A stretch of DNA of 34,085 nt from an uncultured bacterium (GCA_949297015.1 CASFRF010000017.1:1-34085), one strand, 5' to 3'; counted from the first letter of the stretch, positions 14,853 to 24,451 are shown. Made by a program: numbers and translations. Notes: generated by a model from the sequence alone, not told the origin.

Positions 14853-16950
14853 CGTTCCGGGTCAGCCATAGAACCTGACCGCAGAACTCGGCGGGATCGT
14901 GGCGCAGAATCCGGTCCTCCGTCATCTCGATCCAGCCGGTGTCCTCCGCGCCGAACTGAGAATCCAGCCGCCAGGAGCCCGGCGGCAGCCGATACTCCTG
15001 AATGCGGGGCGGCCGACCGAAGGTGTGGAAGTAGAGCGCCAGCGCCGAACCGTCCCGCGCCAGCCGGGCCAGCACCTGACCGCCCTCGGGAAACCGACGA
15101 CTCGGGCCGATCCGGGTTTGCAGCGTCGAATCCCCCGACTTCAACACCGGGACCAGCTTCCGGTAGAAGGCCAACCCCTCCTCCAGCAGGCGCCAGGCCT
15201 CCGGACCGAGCTCCAGCAGATCGCCCGAAAGGCAGATCCGCCCCAGCATCGCGCTGCTGAGCACATAGGCGAGCCGTTTCCGGTCCGCCGTTTTCCGCAA
15301 CACCGCCCAGATCTGATTCTGGCGGGGCGGCATCAACCGGTGCAGCGAAGCGGCGATCAGCGGTACCGAGAGGCTCTCGTGCGCGTCGGAAAACGACGAC
15401 ATGGCACTGAGCGCAAACATCGCCGGCTCCAGACGGCCGCCGCCGCTGGCGCAGTTTTCGATCACCAACCCCGGATTGAGTTCGGCCAGTCGCCGGAAAA
15501 ACCAGTGCGTACCCAGCACCTGCTGCCGCAGTCCCTCGCCGGGTGAATCGGGGTGGTCGCAGCCGACCCCGATGGTCTCGTTGTAATCGATCTTCACATA
15601 ACCGAAATTGTATTTTTTCAGGAAGCGGATCACCCGCTCCTCGATCAGGCGCCGCGACTCGGGATCGTTCAGATTCCAGAACCGGCGCGCGCCGACGGTG
15701 ATCACCCGACCCCGGTCCCGGAGCAGATGCTCTCCGGCGGCAAACGCCCGGGCCCCTTCGCCGACCACCTCCGCCTCGAACCAGATTCCCGGAGTCAGAC
15801 CGCAGTCGCGGATCTCGCGCACCACCTCCTCCAACCCGCGGGGGAACTGCCGTCGATTCACCTGCCAGTCCCCCTGGGTGGCGGACCAGCGGCCATCCTC
15901 CTCGCCCTGATACCAGCCGGCATCGATCACCAGCGTGGAGACCGGCAAAGTCCGCAACTTCCGGGCCAGCGCCCGGATGCTGTCGCTCGTGGGGTGTCCC
16001 CAGCTGCTGCACCACTCGTTGAACAGAATCGGCAGCTCCTCCTCCTTCGCCGGGAGCCGCAGAGTCTGCTCAATTCCCCGCACCAGCCGGGCGCACAGCG
16101 CATCGAAATCGCCCTGAACGCAGCCGATCAGCGCGGCCGGAGCCGTCAGCGTCTCGCCGGGAGCCAGCCGCTTGCACCAGTGACCGAACTCGTAGTCGGC
16201 CAGCCCGCCGCCGAAGGCCAGTCCCGACTCGCAGCGGAAGGAGAACTCCAGCTGCCAGGAGCCGGTCCAAGCCAGCTGCGCCCCCCAGAACACCCCCTGC
16301 TCCGGATCCTCCACCGCACCGAAAGGATGGAAGCCCCGCACCGGCATGGTCCCGACCTGACCGTAACGTTCACTGTGAATAATGCCGGGGTGTTCGTCGC
16401 GCTCAAGCTGCCAGTCGGGCAGTTCGACGCTTTCGTGACGGGCCTCGGAACTCCAGCAGGCCCGGAAGCGGTGCACCTTCAGACGCAGGAACTCCTCATC
16501 GGACAACTGCCGTTGAATCCCCCCCAGCGAGAAGCTCTCCAGCAGCTCCACCTCCAGCGTCCCGGGCGACTCGTTCTCCAGCGTGACCGTGCTGCGGAAC
16601 ACCGGGGTCTCCTCCTGCCAGGCCAGCTCGTGAAGCAACCGGCAGCCGGAATCGTCCCGCAACACCGTGCGCACCCGGCCGGGCGCCTGCTCCTGCGAAT
16701 CGAACCGGAAGCGGTCGTTGGTCCGGCTGTAGCGCATGGTCCGGCCCGCGCCGTAGAGCACCCCGGCGGAGTCCCCGGCGAATTTGACGAAGGACAACGG
16801 CACCAGAGCGCCGCTACCAGACTCCGGCACCGGCGGCTCCGGCAGCGCGGCGGGGTAAAGATTCAGTTCGACCGCGCCGGTCGTCTCATCCAGCAGATAA
16901 CGGACGAGCGTATCGCCGACCGTCTGTCGCAACAACACGCGAATGGACAT
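14824..16950 (-). CDS. GH36-family alpha-galactosidase
   Basis: This 708-residue protein has the clan GH-D layout: an N-terminal beta-sandwich (about 1-300), a TIM barrel and a C-terminal beta domain. Visible barrel motifs are PILFNEWCSSWG (307-318), LVIDAGWYQG (340-349), GLTPGIWFEAEVV (384-396), YVKIDYNE (451-458, nucleophile Asp455) and SDAHES (521-526, acid/base Asp522). GH36 enzymes release alpha-galactose from raffinose-type sugars or galactomannan. There is no signal peptide, so it is probably cytoplasmic. The ankyrin lipoprotein gene ends 20 bp upstream on the same strand, so the two are probably one operon. The 3' end overlaps the DUF1275 gene by 29 bp. Alpha-N-acetylgalactosaminidase is an alternative activity. 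Confidence 0.93.
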   Translation of the reverse strand: MSIRVLLRQTVGDTLVRYLLDETTGAVELNLYPAALPEPPVPESGSGALVPLSFVKFAGDSAGVLYGAGRTMRYSRTNDRFRFDSQEQAPGRVRTVLRDDSGCRLLHELAWQEETPVFRSTVTLENESPGTLEVELLESFSLGGIQRQLSDEEFLRLKVHRFRACWSSEARHESVELPDWQLERDEHPGIIHSERYGQVGTMPVRGFHPFGAVEDPEQGVFWGAQLAWTGSWQLEFSFRCESGLAFGGGLADYEFGHWCKRLAPGETLTAPAALIGCVQGDFDALCARLVRGIEQTLRLPAKEEELPILFNEWCSSWGHPTSDSIRALARKLRTLPVSTLVIDAGWYQGEEDGRWSATQGDWQVNRRQFPRGLEEVVREIRDCGLTPGIWFEAEVVGEGARAFAAGEHLLRDRGRVITVGARRFWNLNDPESRRLIEERVIRFLKKYNFGYVKIDYNETIGVGCDHPDSPGEGLRQQVLGTHWFFRRLAELNPGLVIENCASGGGRLEPAMFALSAMSSFSDAHESLSVPLIAASLHRLMPPRQNQIWAVLRKTADRKRLAYVLSSAMLGRICLSGDLLELGPEAWRLLEEGLAFYRKLVPVLKSGDSTLQTRIGPSRRFPEGGQVLARLARDGSALALYFHTFGRPPRIQEYRLPPGSWRLDSQFGAEDTGWIEMTEDRILRHDPAEFCGQVLWLTRNVTADGVRSR

Positions 16951-16970
16951 GAACTCTGCTCACTTTCTCC

Positions 16971-17957
16971 TCACGGTTTCCGGCGGGCCGCCCGGTCGCG
17001 CTCGGACTCCGCTCCGTAGCGGATCAGCAGCTCCCGCAGTTCCCGATCACCCGCCGGCAGCTTATCCAGCGCGCCGGAGCCCAGCAGATCGCACGCCCGG
17101 GCCGAGGCTCCGGCCGTCAACAGCTGCCGGACGACCGCCAGATTTCCGGCGGCGACGGCCCGCAACAGCGGGGTGTCCCCGTTTTCATCCTGAGCTTCGA
17201 GCGGCGCTTTCATCATCAACAGGATCGGCAGCACATTCACCGCGTTGTCCGCGGCCGCCACGTGCAGCGGGGTGAGTCCGCCGGGCCCCGGCACCCGGAC
17301 CGACACGCCGTGCACCAGCAACAACTTGACCAGCTCCGGCTCGTCCGCTGCCACCGCCTGCAAAAACACATTGTACCCCCGGTCGTCCACCGCGGCGGGG
17401 TCGCACTTCCAGTCCAGCAGCAGTCGGAAGGTGTCGACATCCCCGCTGGTCAGCGCCCACATCAGGGCGGTGGCGCCACCCTTGCTGCGCAGCTCCCGAT
17501 TCGCACCGGCCTGCAGCAACACCTCGGCGGTCTCGACAAAGCCCCCGGCGGCGGCCTCCATCAACGGCGTGTTGCCGAACTGATTGCCGGCGTCGCGTTC
17601 AGCTCCGGCCTGAAGCAGCAGTTTCACCGCCCCGGTCCGCCCGCAGGCGGCGGCCCAATGCAGCGCCGTGTCGCCGTAGACGTTCCGGGCGCGAACCTCC
17701 ACCCCCTGTTCCAGAAGCAGTTTGACGTTGGCTTCGCTGCCGTTGCGCGCGGCCAGAATCAGCAGCGTGTTGCCGTCGACATCGCGGGTGGTCAAGTCCG
17801 CATGATCCCGCAAAATCAGTTTGGCCAGCGCCTTCTCGCCGCCGCGTTCGGCGGCGTTGCGGGCGCTTTCGGCCAGTTTTTCCGGGGTCTGTTTCCTGCG
17901 GCCGCAACCGGCAACCAGCAGCAGCGCCGCCATCACAATTGGGAGGAGTCGTCTCAT
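16971..17957 (-). CDS. Ankyrin-repeat lipoprotein
   Basis: This 328-residue protein begins with a lipoprotein signal (MRRLLPIVMAALLLVAGC, lipobox Cys18) and is then almost wholly ankyrin repeats. About eight can be seen, with units such as DGNTLLILAARNGSEANVKL, YGDTALHWAAACGRTGAVKL and FGNTPLMEAAAGGFVETAEV. Ankyrin solenoids bind proteins, so this is probably a surface or periplasmic adaptor; partners are unknown. The start at 17957 is chosen because it opens directly into the signal peptide. There is no Shine-Dalgarno site, and the -10 at 17971-17966 ends only 8 bases before the ATG, suggesting a leaderless or near-leaderless message. It heads a two-gene unit with the GH36 enzyme. Confidence 0.87.
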   Translation of the reverse strand: MRRLLPIVMAALLLVAGCGRRKQTPEKLAESARNAAERGGEKALAKLILRDHADLTTRDVDGNTLLILAARNGSEANVKLLLEQGVEVRARNVYGDTALHWAAACGRTGAVKLLLQAGAERDAGNQFGNTPLMEAAAGGFVETAEVLLQAGANRELRSKGGATALMWALTSGDVDTFRLLLDWKCDPAAVDDRGYNVFLQAVAADEPELVKLLLVHGVSVRVPGPGGLTPLHVAAADNAVNVLPILLMMKAPLEAQDENGDTPLLRAVAAGNLAVVRQLLTAGASARACDLLGSGALDKLPAGDRELRELLIRYGAESERDRAARRKP

Positions 17958-17965
17958 ACGGTCAT

Positions 17966-17993
17966 ACCATACACCATACCCGGAAATTATCAA
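17966..17993 (-). promoter_or_regulatory. Promoter for the ankyrin-GH36 operon, near-leaderless
   Basis: On the minus strand TTGATA (17993-17988), a 16-bp spacer and TATGGT (17971-17966) place the expected transcription start at about 17959-17957, on or next to the ATG at 17957. Confidence 0.55.
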
Positions 17994-18001
17994 GTCTGCG
18001 G

Positions 18002-18030
18002 TTGACAATTCCGGACTCCGGAGTTACCGT
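18002..18030 (+). promoter_or_regulatory. Promoter for ogt, predicted leaderless
   Basis: A perfect -35 TTGACA (18002-18007), a 17-bp spacer and TACCGT (18025-18030) end 6 bases before the ATG at 18037. It is back to back with the ankyrin promoter, the two -35 boxes being only 8 bp apart. Confidence 0.55.
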
Positions 18031-18036
18031 AAGGGT

Positions 18037-18549
18037 ATGGCAGAGAAATTCTATTTTGCGCTGTGGGAGTCGGAGTCGAAACCGGGAAAAATCGCCCGGA
18101 TCGAACTGGTCCGGCTGCCCCCGCCCGGCTTCATCGCGTTCCAGCGCGAGCGGTTCCCGGAGGTGACCGGCATTCTGGAACGGGCGCTGCAGGGACTGGG
18201 GTGTGCCGAATTGGCCGACCGGCTCGATCTCCAGTTCCGGACGCCCTGGGAGGAACGGGTGCTCAAGACCCTGCGGGAACAGGTGGTGCCGGGACAGATC
18301 ATCACCTACGGGGAACTGGCCGCCCGGGTCGGCAGCCCCGGAGCGGCCCGGGCGGTCGGCGGCGTGATGTCGCACAACCGTTATCCGCTCTACTACCCCT
18401 GTCACCGGGTGATCGCTGCGGGAGGGCGGCCGGGGGGCTTTATGGGGACCACCGGGGAGACGCCGGAACTGGCCTTCAAACGTCAGCTGCTGGCCGCGGA
18501 ACTGGCCGATTTCCCCTTGACTCTGGACCCGCCGGAGACCCGTTCCTGA
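18037..18549 (+). CDS. ogt: Methylated-DNA-protein cysteine methyltransferase
   Basis: This 170-residue protein carries the suicide alkyl-acceptor motif PCHRVI (Cys122), preceded by the Asn-containing loop SHNRYPLYY and by ITYGELAARVGSPGAARAVG, the DNA-binding helix-turn-helix with its arginine finger. It repairs O6-methylguanine by transferring the methyl group to Cys122. It is a stand-alone Ogt-type protein with no Ada domain. The chosen ATG at 18037 gives the normal length, and longer frames upstream would cross the divergent promoter. AAGGG lies only one base before the ATG, too close to act as a ribosome site, and the promoter suggests a leaderless message. Confidence 0.93.
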   Translation: MAEKFYFALWESESKPGKIARIELVRLPPPGFIAFQRERFPEVTGILERALQGLGCAELADRLDLQFRTPWEERVLKTLREQVVPGQIITYGELAARVGSPGAARAVGGVMSHNRYPLYYPCHRVIAAGGRPGGFMGTTGETPELAFKRQLLAAELADFPLTLDPPETRS

Positions 18550-18595
18550 GCGTTGACGAATCCGGCTCGGGAATCGCAGGAGCGGACTTGCTATT

Positions 18596-18624
18596 TTGAC
18601 AAACCGGAGTATGTTATCTAGTAA
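18596..18624 (+). promoter_or_regulatory. Putative promoter for rubrerythrin
   Basis: A perfect TTGACA (18596-18601), a 17-bp spacer and TAGTAA (18619-18624) give a leader of about 45 nt. The -10 is imperfect; other AT-rich hexamers nearby are badly spaced. Confidence 0.45.
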
Positions 18625-18676
18625 ATCCGGGCGAAAACATTTTCGTCTGAACCCACAAGTTCTGGAGGAGGAAAAA

Positions 18677-19216
18677 ATGGAGTTCAAAGGCAGCAAGACC
18701 GAGAAGAATCTGGAAGCGGCTTTCGCGGGGGAATCGATGGCCCGCAACAAGTACACCTATTTCTCGAGCGCGGCGCGCAAAGAGGGTTTTGAGCAAATTG
18801 CGGCGATCTTCGAAGCGACCGCCAACAATGAGAAAGAGCACGCGAAGATCTGGTTCAAGCTGCTCAACGGCGGCAGCATCGGCAATACCGAGGAGAACCT
18901 CAAGGCCGCCGCCGCGGGCGAGCACTACGAGTGGACCGAAATGTACAAGACCTTCGCGGAAGAAGCCCATGCCGAGGGCTTTGAGGACATCGCCCGGCTC
19001 TTCGAGCGGGTGGCCAAAATCGAGAACCGGCACGACGATCGTTACCAGGCTCTGCTGAAGAACGTTCAGAGCAACCGGGTCTTCGAGAAGGAGCAGGAGG
19101 TCACTTGGGAGTGCCGCAACTGCGGTTTCACCATGAAGGGGACCAAGGCGCCGGAGATGTGTCCGGTCTGCAAACACCTCAAGGCCTTCTTCGAGATCGA
19201 GGCGGACAACTACTGA
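18677..19216 (+). CDS. rbr: Rubrerythrin
   Basis: This 179-residue protein combines a ferritin-like di-iron four-helix bundle (FAGESMARNKYTYFS near the start, NNEKEHAKIWF in the second half-motif, EDIARLFERVAKIENRHDDRY) with a C-terminal rubredoxin-like domain. The latter has two CxxC pairs, CRNC and CPVC, that bind one iron. It reduces hydrogen peroxide to water in anaerobes and is cytoplasmic. The ATG at 18677 is preceded by GGAGGAGG, one of the strongest ribosome sites in the window, suggesting high expression. It is monocistronic, with a promoter at 18596-18624 and a strong terminator just downstream. Confidence 0.96.
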   Translation: MEFKGSKTEKNLEAAFAGESMARNKYTYFSSAARKEGFEQIAAIFEATANNEKEHAKIWFKLLNGGSIGNTEENLKAAAAGEHYEWTEMYKTFAEEAHAEGFEDIARLFERVAKIENRHDDRYQALLKNVQSNRVFEKEQEVTWECRNCGFTMKGTKAPEMCPVCKHLKAFFEIEADNY

Positions 19217-19238
19217 GTTTCCCGCCGCTGACCACTTG

Positions 19239-19281
19239 CCGGATGCGTACGGTCATCGGGACCGACGCATCCGGTTTTTTT
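19239..19281 (+). terminator. Intrinsic terminator of rubrerythrin
   Basis: Arms CCGGATGCGT (19239-19248) and ACGCATCCGG (19265-19274) pair perfectly, and an inner CGGTC/GACCG stem (19250-19254 and 19260-19264) extends the hairpin. A run of seven T (19275-19281) follows directly. Confidence 0.93.
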
Positions 19282-19317
19282 ACGCTCCGGTCGCCGGCGG
19301 AGGATTGGTTCCACGGC

Positions 19318-19394
19318 TGGTGCTCTCTGCCGGATTTGAACCGGCTACCTGCCACTTAGGAGGCGGCTGCTCTATCCAAATGAGCTAAGAGAGC
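19318..19394 (-). tRNA. tRNA-Arg (anticodon CCT)
   Basis: On the minus strand a complete 77-nt cloverleaf is visible. The acceptor stem GCTCTCT pairs with AGAGAGC, the D arm is GCTC/GAGC, and the anticodon stem GCCGC/GTGGC carries one G-T pair. The anticodon loop CTCCTAA gives anticodon CCT, which reads AGG. The T arm is GCCGG, TTCAAAT, CCGGC, and the 3' end ACCA is encoded. It has its own promoter upstream. Confidence 0.96.
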
Positions 19395-19409
19395 ACGTCA
19401 AGTTTCGGT

Positions 19410-19438
19410 AATGTAGCTTGTTCCGCCCGCTTTTTCAA
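19410..19438 (-). promoter_or_regulatory. Promoter of tRNA-Arg
   Basis: On the minus strand TTGAAA (19438-19433), a 17-bp spacer and TACATT (19415-19410) lie 15 bp before the mature 5' end of the tRNA. The two boxes equal those before thiL. Confidence 0.7.
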
Positions 19439-19458
19439 CCCCGGATCGCAAAAATCTC

Positions 19459-20391
19459 TCAGCGCGGCAGTCCGTCAGGGCGCACGGCAGGCGGTCCGCC
19501 GCGCTCCCGGATCCGGTCGCCGGGGCGCAGCCGGTCGCAGAGCAGCGGCGAAGCCGGGTCGTAATCGGCCATCGCCGCGCCGTCGCGGGTGGCGTAGCAG
19601 TAGACGCAGCCGTGACGACAACTGTTGTAGCATCCGAGATCGATGCTGGCGACGCAGCCGCAGGCCGGACGCTGATTCCGGTCCTTTCCGGCGACGACCC
19701 GGCCGCCGCAGAGGGCGCCGATCAGCTCCGGATCCACACACCGGGCCGGGGTGATTCCCCATTCCCGCAAGTCGAGGTTTTCGGCACAACTTTCGAGCTG
19801 CAACCCGTATTGTCGCGCCAGCCGGCTGAACCCCAGCGCCAGGTTGCGCAGCGTCGCCGGGGACGGCGGTTCGCCGTCGATCCCGGATCGGACCAGCCGC
19901 CGCCGGATCGATGCGTAGACGTCCAGAAAACTGAACACGCAACGCCGGGTGGCCCCGGACAAGGCCGCGGCCAGTTCCGCGAACCGCGCCAGATGCCACT
20001 GCGGCGTATAGCAACCGCCGAGGATCACCGGGTCGTAACGCCAGATCACCCGCTCCGGGCCGAGTTCCGCGGCCAGTTGCCGGAATCCGGCCACCGCCAC
20101 CGCCGGAGACGGGGTGGCCGGTTCCAGCTCACGGCCGTAGGCGGTGATGGTGTACTGGAAATAGAACGGAATCCCGAACTGGCGCAGCCGGTCGAGCCGG
20201 GCCGCGAGCGGACCGGGATTGCGGGTCCACAACACCAGACAATCGACCTGTTCGCAGGTCAGAGGTACGCGGCCGACCTGATGCGGTGAAACCGGATTAC
20301 GGACCAGCGCATACCCCTCGGTCAGGCGGCGCAGCAGCCACTCGGCGTAAAAGGCCGGAATATCGGTCCGGCGGCTGGCACTGACGATCAT
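19459..20391 (-). CDS. DUF1848 protein (putative Fe-S, radical-SAM-like)
   Basis: This 310-residue protein starts MIVSASRRTDIPAFYAEW and contains RNPVSPHQV, LVLWTRNPGP and FYFQYTITAYG, the conserved DUF1848 start. Near the C-terminus (about 245-275) a cysteine cluster CGCVASIDLGCYNSCRHGC continues as VYCYA, suggesting an iron-sulfur cluster. The fold of the family resembles radical-SAM/spore-photoproduct-lyase-type TIM barrels, but no function is established. GGGAG lies about 7 bases before the ATG. It sits 53 bp downstream of clpB on the same strand, with a hairpin between them, so co-transcription with clpB is possible. Confidence 0.88.
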   Translation of the reverse strand: MIVSASRRTDIPAFYAEWLLRRLTEGYALVRNPVSPHQVGRVPLTCEQVDCLVLWTRNPGPLAARLDRLRQFGIPFYFQYTITAYGRELEPATPSPAVAVAGFRQLAAELGPERVIWRYDPVILGGCYTPQWHLARFAELAAALSGATRRCVFSFLDVYASIRRRLVRSGIDGEPPSPATLRNLALGFSRLARQYGLQLESCAENLDLREWGITPARCVDPELIGALCGGRVVAGKDRNQRPACGCVASIDLGCYNSCRHGCVYCYATRDGAAMADYDPASPLLCDRLRPGDRIRERGGPPAVRPDGLPR

Positions 20392-20406
20392 GACCGGGCT
20401 CCCGGC

Positions 20407-20437
20407 CTCCCGGTCCGGAGTGGTTCCGAACCGGGAG
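20407..20437 (-). terminator. Hairpin between clpB and the DUF1848 gene
   Basis: Arms CTCCCGGT (20407-20414) and ACCGGGAG (20430-20437) pair perfectly with a 15-base loop, 8 bp after the clpB stop. No T-run follows on the minus strand, so read-through into the next gene seems likely. Confidence 0.4.
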
Positions 20438-20444
20438 AACCTGC

Positions 20445-23033
<2,589 letters not shown>

Positions 23034-23078
23034 ATTGTGTTCCTCCTTCTCGCCATCGTTGATGACAACTACTGTTTT

Positions 23079-23094
23079 AGCACATTTCATGCCA
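23079..23094 (-). promoter_or_regulatory. Sigma-54-like -24/-12 element before clpB
   Basis: The minus strand reads TGGCATGAAATGTGCT. This matches 10 of 12 defined positions of the sigma-54 consensus (TGGCAC, R, four free bases, TTGCW), including the essential GG and GC at correct spacing. It lies about 45 bp before the ATG. A related sequence precedes the hsp20 operon. A repressor or activator site is the alternative. Confidence 0.4.
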
Positions 23095-23114
23095 AATTCC
23101 GGATTGCCCGGAGC

Positions 23115-23143
23115 TTGGCAATCGCCTCCCGCGGTGCTATAGT
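23115..23143 (+). promoter_or_regulatory. Promoter of the metallophosphoesterase gene, predicted leaderless
   Basis: TTGGCA (23115-23120), a 17-bp spacer and TATAGT (23138-23143) end 5 bases before the ATG at 23149. The -10 shares TATAGTATA with the opposing clpB -10. Confidence 0.65.
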
Positions 23144-23170
23144 ATAACATGCGTAAACCACTTCTGTCAA
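23141..23170 (-). promoter_or_regulatory. Near-consensus sigma-70 promoter for clpB
   Basis: On the minus strand TTGACA (23170-23165), an 18-bp spacer and TATACT (23146-23141) would give a leader of about 100 nt. The -35 lies inside the start of the divergent metallophosphoesterase gene. Confidence 0.6.
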
Positions 23171-24087
23171 CTTTTTCCCTGCTCCTGCTTGCGTTCCTTC
23201 TGGGCTACGGCGGCTGGACGCTGTTAACCGGCGACTTCCGCACCGATCCCGGCGCGCCCGAGCTCCGCCGGGGGGAGCTGGAACTGGACGCGCTCCCCCC
23301 CGACTTCGACGGCATGAAGATCCTTTTGATCAGCGATTTACACCTATCACCGGGGGCCGACTCCGACTGGAAGCGGCAACAGCTCCCCCTGGTGTCCGCG
23401 GCCGCCGAAGCGGATCTGATCGTCCTGCTCGGGGATTTCATCAACCGCCGGGCGCCCGGCACGGCCTATCAGGAGTCGGTGTTATCGGCCTTTCTCCGTC
23501 CGCTTCGGGCACCGCTCGGAGTCTACGCCGTTCCGGGCAACCACGACTACGGCCCCGGGGAGCCGCAGCTCCGCCGGGCGCTGAACGCCGCCGCCATCCC
23601 GTTGCTGGAGAACCGGTCGGTGGTGATCCGCCGCAACGGAAGCTCGTTGCAGCTGACCGGTCTGGGCTTTCCCTATGAATGCCATCTGGACTGGTCAGCC
23701 GCGCTGCTCGGGCGCGATCCGGAGCTGCCGACCATCTTTCTGAGTCACACGCCCGGACTCTTTGAGGAGCTGCCGACGCCGGGCGGCTGGCTGATGCTTT
23801 CCGGCCACACCCACGGCGGCCAGCTGCGGCTGCCACTGCTGGGCAGCCGCTGGCTTCCCGGACCATTCCGTCTGACCTACGACCGCGGTCTCTTCCGCCG
23901 CGGCCGGCAGCTGCTCTATGTGACCAGCGGGGTCGGCACCAGCAATCTTCCGCTGCGGCTCAACTGCCCGCCGGAGCTGGTACTGCTGACGCTCCGGAGC
24001 GGAAAAAAACGGGCGGCGGAGCCGCTTTCGCGGTCCGCCGCCCCGACCGGTCCCGCCGCTGCGGGAACGGTTCCGGTCAGTCGGTGA
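23149..24087 (+). CDS. Membrane-anchored metallophosphoesterase (YkuE/YaeI/LpxG-like)
   Basis: This 312-residue protein has an N-terminal membrane anchor (about 4-26) and a calcineurin-like metallophosphoesterase domain. The metal-site motifs are DLH (63-65), GDF (95-97), GNHD (130-133), LSHTP (198-202) and GHTHGGQ (219-225). Relatives include YkuE and YaeI phosphodiesterases and, in Chlamydia, the lipid A enzyme LpxG that cleaves UDP-2,3-diacylglucosamine. An LpxG-like role is possible if this is a PVC bacterium but cannot be read from the motifs. No ribosome site precedes the ATG, and the promoter suggests a leaderless message. The last 11 bp overlap the convergent hsp20 gene, and codons about 288-298 double as that operon's terminator. 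Confidence 0.9.
   Translation: MRKPLLSTFSLLLLAFLLGYGGWTLLTGDFRTDPGAPELRRGELELDALPPDFDGMKILLISDLHLSPGADSDWKRQQLPLVSAAAEADLIVLLGDFINRRAPGTAYQESVLSAFLRPLRAPLGVYAVPGNHDYGPGEPQLRRALNAAAIPLLENRSVVIRRNGSSLQLTGLGFPYECHLDWSAALLGRDPELPTIFLSHTPGLFEELPTPGGWLMLSGHTHGGQLRLPLLGSRWLPGPFRLTYDRGLFRRGRQLLYVTSGVGTSNLPLRLNCPPELVLLTLRSGKKRAAEPLSRSAAPTGPAAAGTVPVSR
24003..24043 (-). terminator. Intrinsic terminator of the hsp20 operon, inside an opposing coding region
   Basis: Arms GGGCGGCGGA (24011-24020) and TCCGCCGCCC (24034-24043) pair perfectly, with an inner CCGC/GCGG stem (24022-24025 and 24030-24033). Seven A at 24003-24009 form the T-run after the hairpin on the minus strand. It begins about 34 bp after the hsp20 stop. 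Confidence 0.88.
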
Positions 24088-24439
24088 CGACCTTGATCTT
24101 GCGCACCTGGGCCGACGGCCGCTTGGGCAGCGTCAGGCTGAGCACGCCGTTCTTGACCCGGGCAGAGATCTGCTCGGTATCGATCTCGTCGGAGAGCTGG
24201 AACCGGCGAATAAACCGGATCTGCTGACCACGGTGCAGCAGCGGGCTGACCGCCGAAATATCAAGCACCCGGTTCTCCACTTTGATCTCCACGCCCTCGG
24301 ACCCGACGCCCGGCACATCCATCACCAGCTGGACCTCTTTGTCCTGCTCGATCACGTCAGTCGGCGGCGCGTAGTTCACATACTCCGGAGTCGCCACGAC
24401 TTCGGTCACTTCGGATTCTCTCTCTTTTTCCTTCTTCAT
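24077..24439 (-). CDS. Small heat-shock protein (Hsp20), second of a pair
   Basis: This 120-residue protein has an alpha-crystallin domain: PPTDVIEQDKEVQLVMDVPG, then VEIKVENRVLDI and ARVKNGVLSLTLPK (the GVLxLxLPK signature), then IKVVTD. It has a short charged N-terminus (MKKEKERESEV) and lacks a clear C-terminal IxI motif. Small heat-shock proteins hold unfolding proteins for ClpB/DnaK to refold. AAAGGAGG lies just before the ATG. The gene starts 12 bp after the first hsp20 and shares its promoter. The 3' end overlaps the metallophosphoesterase gene by 11 bp. The sequence differs strongly from its neighbour, so this is not a recent duplicate. Confidence 0.94.
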   Translation of the reverse strand: MKKEKERESEVTEVVATPEYVNYAPPTDVIEQDKEVQLVMDVPGVGSEGVEIKVENRVLDISAVSPLLHRGQQIRFIRRFQLSDEIDTEQISARVKNGVLSLTLPKRPSAQVRKIKVVTD

Positions 24440-24451
24440 GGTGCCCCTCCT

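Noticed and set aside
23079..23100. CIRCE (HrcA operator) before clpB
   Set aside because: Only the left half TTAGCAC is present; the mirrored GAGTGCTAA arm is missing at the required distance.
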